This document shows, in pieces, positions 62,811 to 64,000 of a stretch of DNA of 64,000 nt. Position 1 is the first letter of the stretch, and each line of letters starts with the position of its first letter. The position numbers were made by a program, and so were the translations under genes. The notes beneath the pieces are model-generated. The model did no database searches. It was not told the origin of the DNA and was given only the letters and a program-made list of their open reading frames with translations. Origin of the DNA: Daucus carota subsp. sativus (lineage: Eukaryota > Streptophyta > Magnoliopsida > Apiales > Apiaceae); the NCBI RefSeq assembly GCF_001625215.2, contig NC_030385.2, forward strand, positions 9,851,135-9,915,134. The letters are read 5' to 3'.

Positions 62811-64000
62811 TTAATTAGACAAATTTAACATCCCAAGTTCACCAACCAATCTAGAGAAAGTGGATTCGTCTAGTGGTTTAGTGAAGATGTCTGCAATTTG
62901 TTGATCAGTAGGTACAAAGTGTAACTCTACTGTTCCATTCATGACATGCTCACGAAGAAAATGATACCTGATATCAATATGCTTTGTCCGTGTGTGTTGA
63001 ACAGGATTGTTGGCAATGGCAATGGCACTCGTGTTATCACACAGAATCGGAATTTTATCCAACATGAATCCATAATCTTGTAGTTGATTCCTCATCCACA
63101 AAATTTGAGCACAGCAACTCCCAGCAGCTATGTATTCAGCTTCCGCTGTAGACGTAGACACGGAGTGTTGCTTCTTGCTGTACCATGACACCAACCTTCG
63201 TCCAAGAAACTGACAGCTTCCTGAAGTACTTTTCCTATCAATCTTACATCCTGCAAAGTCAGAATCTGTATAGCCAATCAGATCAAAACCTGTATCTTTA
63301 GGATACCATATCCCAAGATTGGGGGTTCCCTTAAGATACCTAAAAATACGCTTAACAGCTATAAGATGAGACTCTTTAGGATCAGCCTGGAATCTAGCAC
63401 ATAAACAAGTTGCGAACATGATATCTGGCCTACTAGCAGTTAAATACAAGAGAGAGCCAATCATACCTCGATACCTTGTGATGTCAACTGACTTACCAGA
63501 TTTGTCCTGATCAAGTTTAACAGCAGTTGGCATAGGAGTTTTGGCAGGAGATGCCTCTTCCATTCCATACTTCTTCAGAAGATCCTTGATGTACTTTGAT
63601 TGACAGATAAAAATACCGTCAGGCTTCTGAAGTACTTGAAGTCCTAGGAAGAAGGACAATTCTCCCATCATGCTCATCTCGTACTTACTCTGCATAAGTT
63701 TAGCAAATCTCTCGCACAAAAGATCATTAGTAGAACCAAATATAATGTCATCGACATATACTTGTACCAGAATTACATCATTCTTATGCTTTTTATGGAA
63801 AAGAGTTTTATCGATGATACCTCTGGTGAAACCATTTTCAAGTAGAAACTTGGAAAGAGTGTCATACCAGGTTCGAGGGGCTTGCTTCAGACCATAAAGT
63901 GCTTTGAAGAGAAAATACACGAAGTCTTCAAATTCCTTGTCTTCGAACCCAGGGGGTTGTTCAACATAGACTTCCTCTTCGAGATCACCATTCAGGAATG
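62811..64000 (-). CDS. pol polyprotein of the SIRE-type copia element (C-terminal part, 5' end outside window)
   Basis: The open frame runs to the window edge: FLNGDLEEEVYVEQPPGF, then KALYGLKQAPRTWYDTL, YVDD in VQVYVDDIIFGS (reverse transcriptase), and the copia RNase H with GYTDSDFAGCKIDRKSTSG, STAEAEYIAAGSC and HIDIRYHFLREHV. The stop after LGMLNLSN is at 62811. No disruption in the 396 codons visible. Gag, protease and integrase would lie to the right. Confidence 0.93.
   Translation of the reverse strand, partial: FLNGDLEEEVYVEQPPGFEDKEFEDFVYFLFKALYGLKQAPRTWYDTLSKFLLENGFTRGIIDKTLFHKKHKNDVILVQVYVDDIIFGSTNDLLCERFAKLMQSKYEMSMMGELSFFLGLQVLQKPDGIFICQSKYIKDLLKKYGMEEASPAKTPMPTAVKLDQDKSGKSVDITRYRGMIGSLLYLTASRPDIMFATCLCARFQADPKESHLIAVKRIFRYLKGTPNLGIWYPKDTGFDLIGYTDSDFAGCKIDRKSTSGSCQFLGRRLVSWYSKKQHSVSTSTAEAEYIAAGSCCAQILWMRNQLQDYGFMLDKIPILCDNTSAIAIANNPVQHTRTKHIDIRYHFLREHVMNGTVELHFVPTDQQIADIFTKPLDESTFSRLVGELGMLNLSN

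Larger units (their letters stand above)
56022..64000 (-). mobile_element. SIRE-type Ty1/copia LTR retrotransposon, 3' half (runs off the right edge)
   Basis: In element order (minus strand): pol RT-RNase H (64000-62811), a 1.4-kb spacer with motif repeats, a 1288-aa ORF in the env position (61431-57565), a polypurine tract, and a 1361-bp LTR (57382-56022). Long LTRs and an extra ORF after pol fit the SIRE/Maximus lineage. Both ORFs in the window are open, so the copy may be young. Gag, PR, IN, the 5' LTR and the second target-site copy lie outside. The 5 bp left of the LTR are CTTAC. Confidence 0.9.

Noticed and set aside
1-64000. tRNA, rRNA or CRISPR-type arrays
   Set aside because: None seen on either strand. 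The tandem repeats found are microsatellites, coding repeats or retroelement arrays.

Overview
This is a flowering-plant nuclear segment, most likely a eudicot. Single-copy host genes have GT-AG introns and lie in AT-rich DNA full of MITEs, solo repeats and two large LTR retrotransposons. The host genes (zeatin O-glucosyltransferase-like UGTs, an F-box protein, a CH-domain kinesin-14 relative, a STELLO-type Golgi protein, a small complex-I-ESSS-like protein) are all plant types. I suspect an asterid, but the sequence alone does not fix the species.

Layout. 0.2-18.2 kb: three intact, intronless, minus-strand UGT paralogues (167-1552, 14535-15917, 16794-18176). They are separated by a plus-strand F-box gene (8768-10494) and a MITE nest: PIF/Harbinger-like elements with TTA/TAA duplications, Stowaway-like elements, two hAT-like elements that hold younger insertions, and an 840-bp Mutator-like element carrying the first exon of an RBP45/47-type RNA-binding protein gene. 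19.4-28.9 kb: a complete Ty3/gypsy element of Tat type with visually identical 381-bp LTRs, a GTACC duplication, one uninterrupted 1813-aa gag-pol ORF, and a spliced antisense gene with its own TATA box. 29.5-35.8 kb: a 14-exon minus-strand gene with the N-terminus and tail of a CH-domain kinesin-14 but no motor domain. 36.1-38.0 kb: a 1.9-kb TIR element. 38.8-44.0 kb: a stretch of decayed genes (threonyl-tRNA synthetase fragment, an unrecognised remnant, a frameshifted PPR-DYW gene). 44.5-48.0 kb: an intact three-exon STELLO gene. 48.7-52.4 kb: a second gene-fragment-carrying Mutator-like element (DUF247 piece), a fold-back element and another nested hAT element. 52.8-55.9 kb: a small two-coding-exon gene with a GC-AG intron. 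56.0-64.0 kb: the 3' half of a minus-strand Ty1/copia element of SIRE type (LTR, 1288-aa env-position ORF, RT/RNase H), cut by the right window edge.

The most unusual observations are the motor-less kinesin-14 gene with an intact frame across 14 exons; a GGCGCAAGGA-type motif array that occurs both in the SIRE LTR promoter and upstream of its env-position ORF, suggesting an internal promoter; two independent Pack-MULE-like captures; and the antisense gene of the Tat element, whose exon structure and promoter can be read directly. Splice models were built by eye from phase-compatible GT-AG (once GC-AG) junctions. Family names rest on motif recognition, not on database searches.
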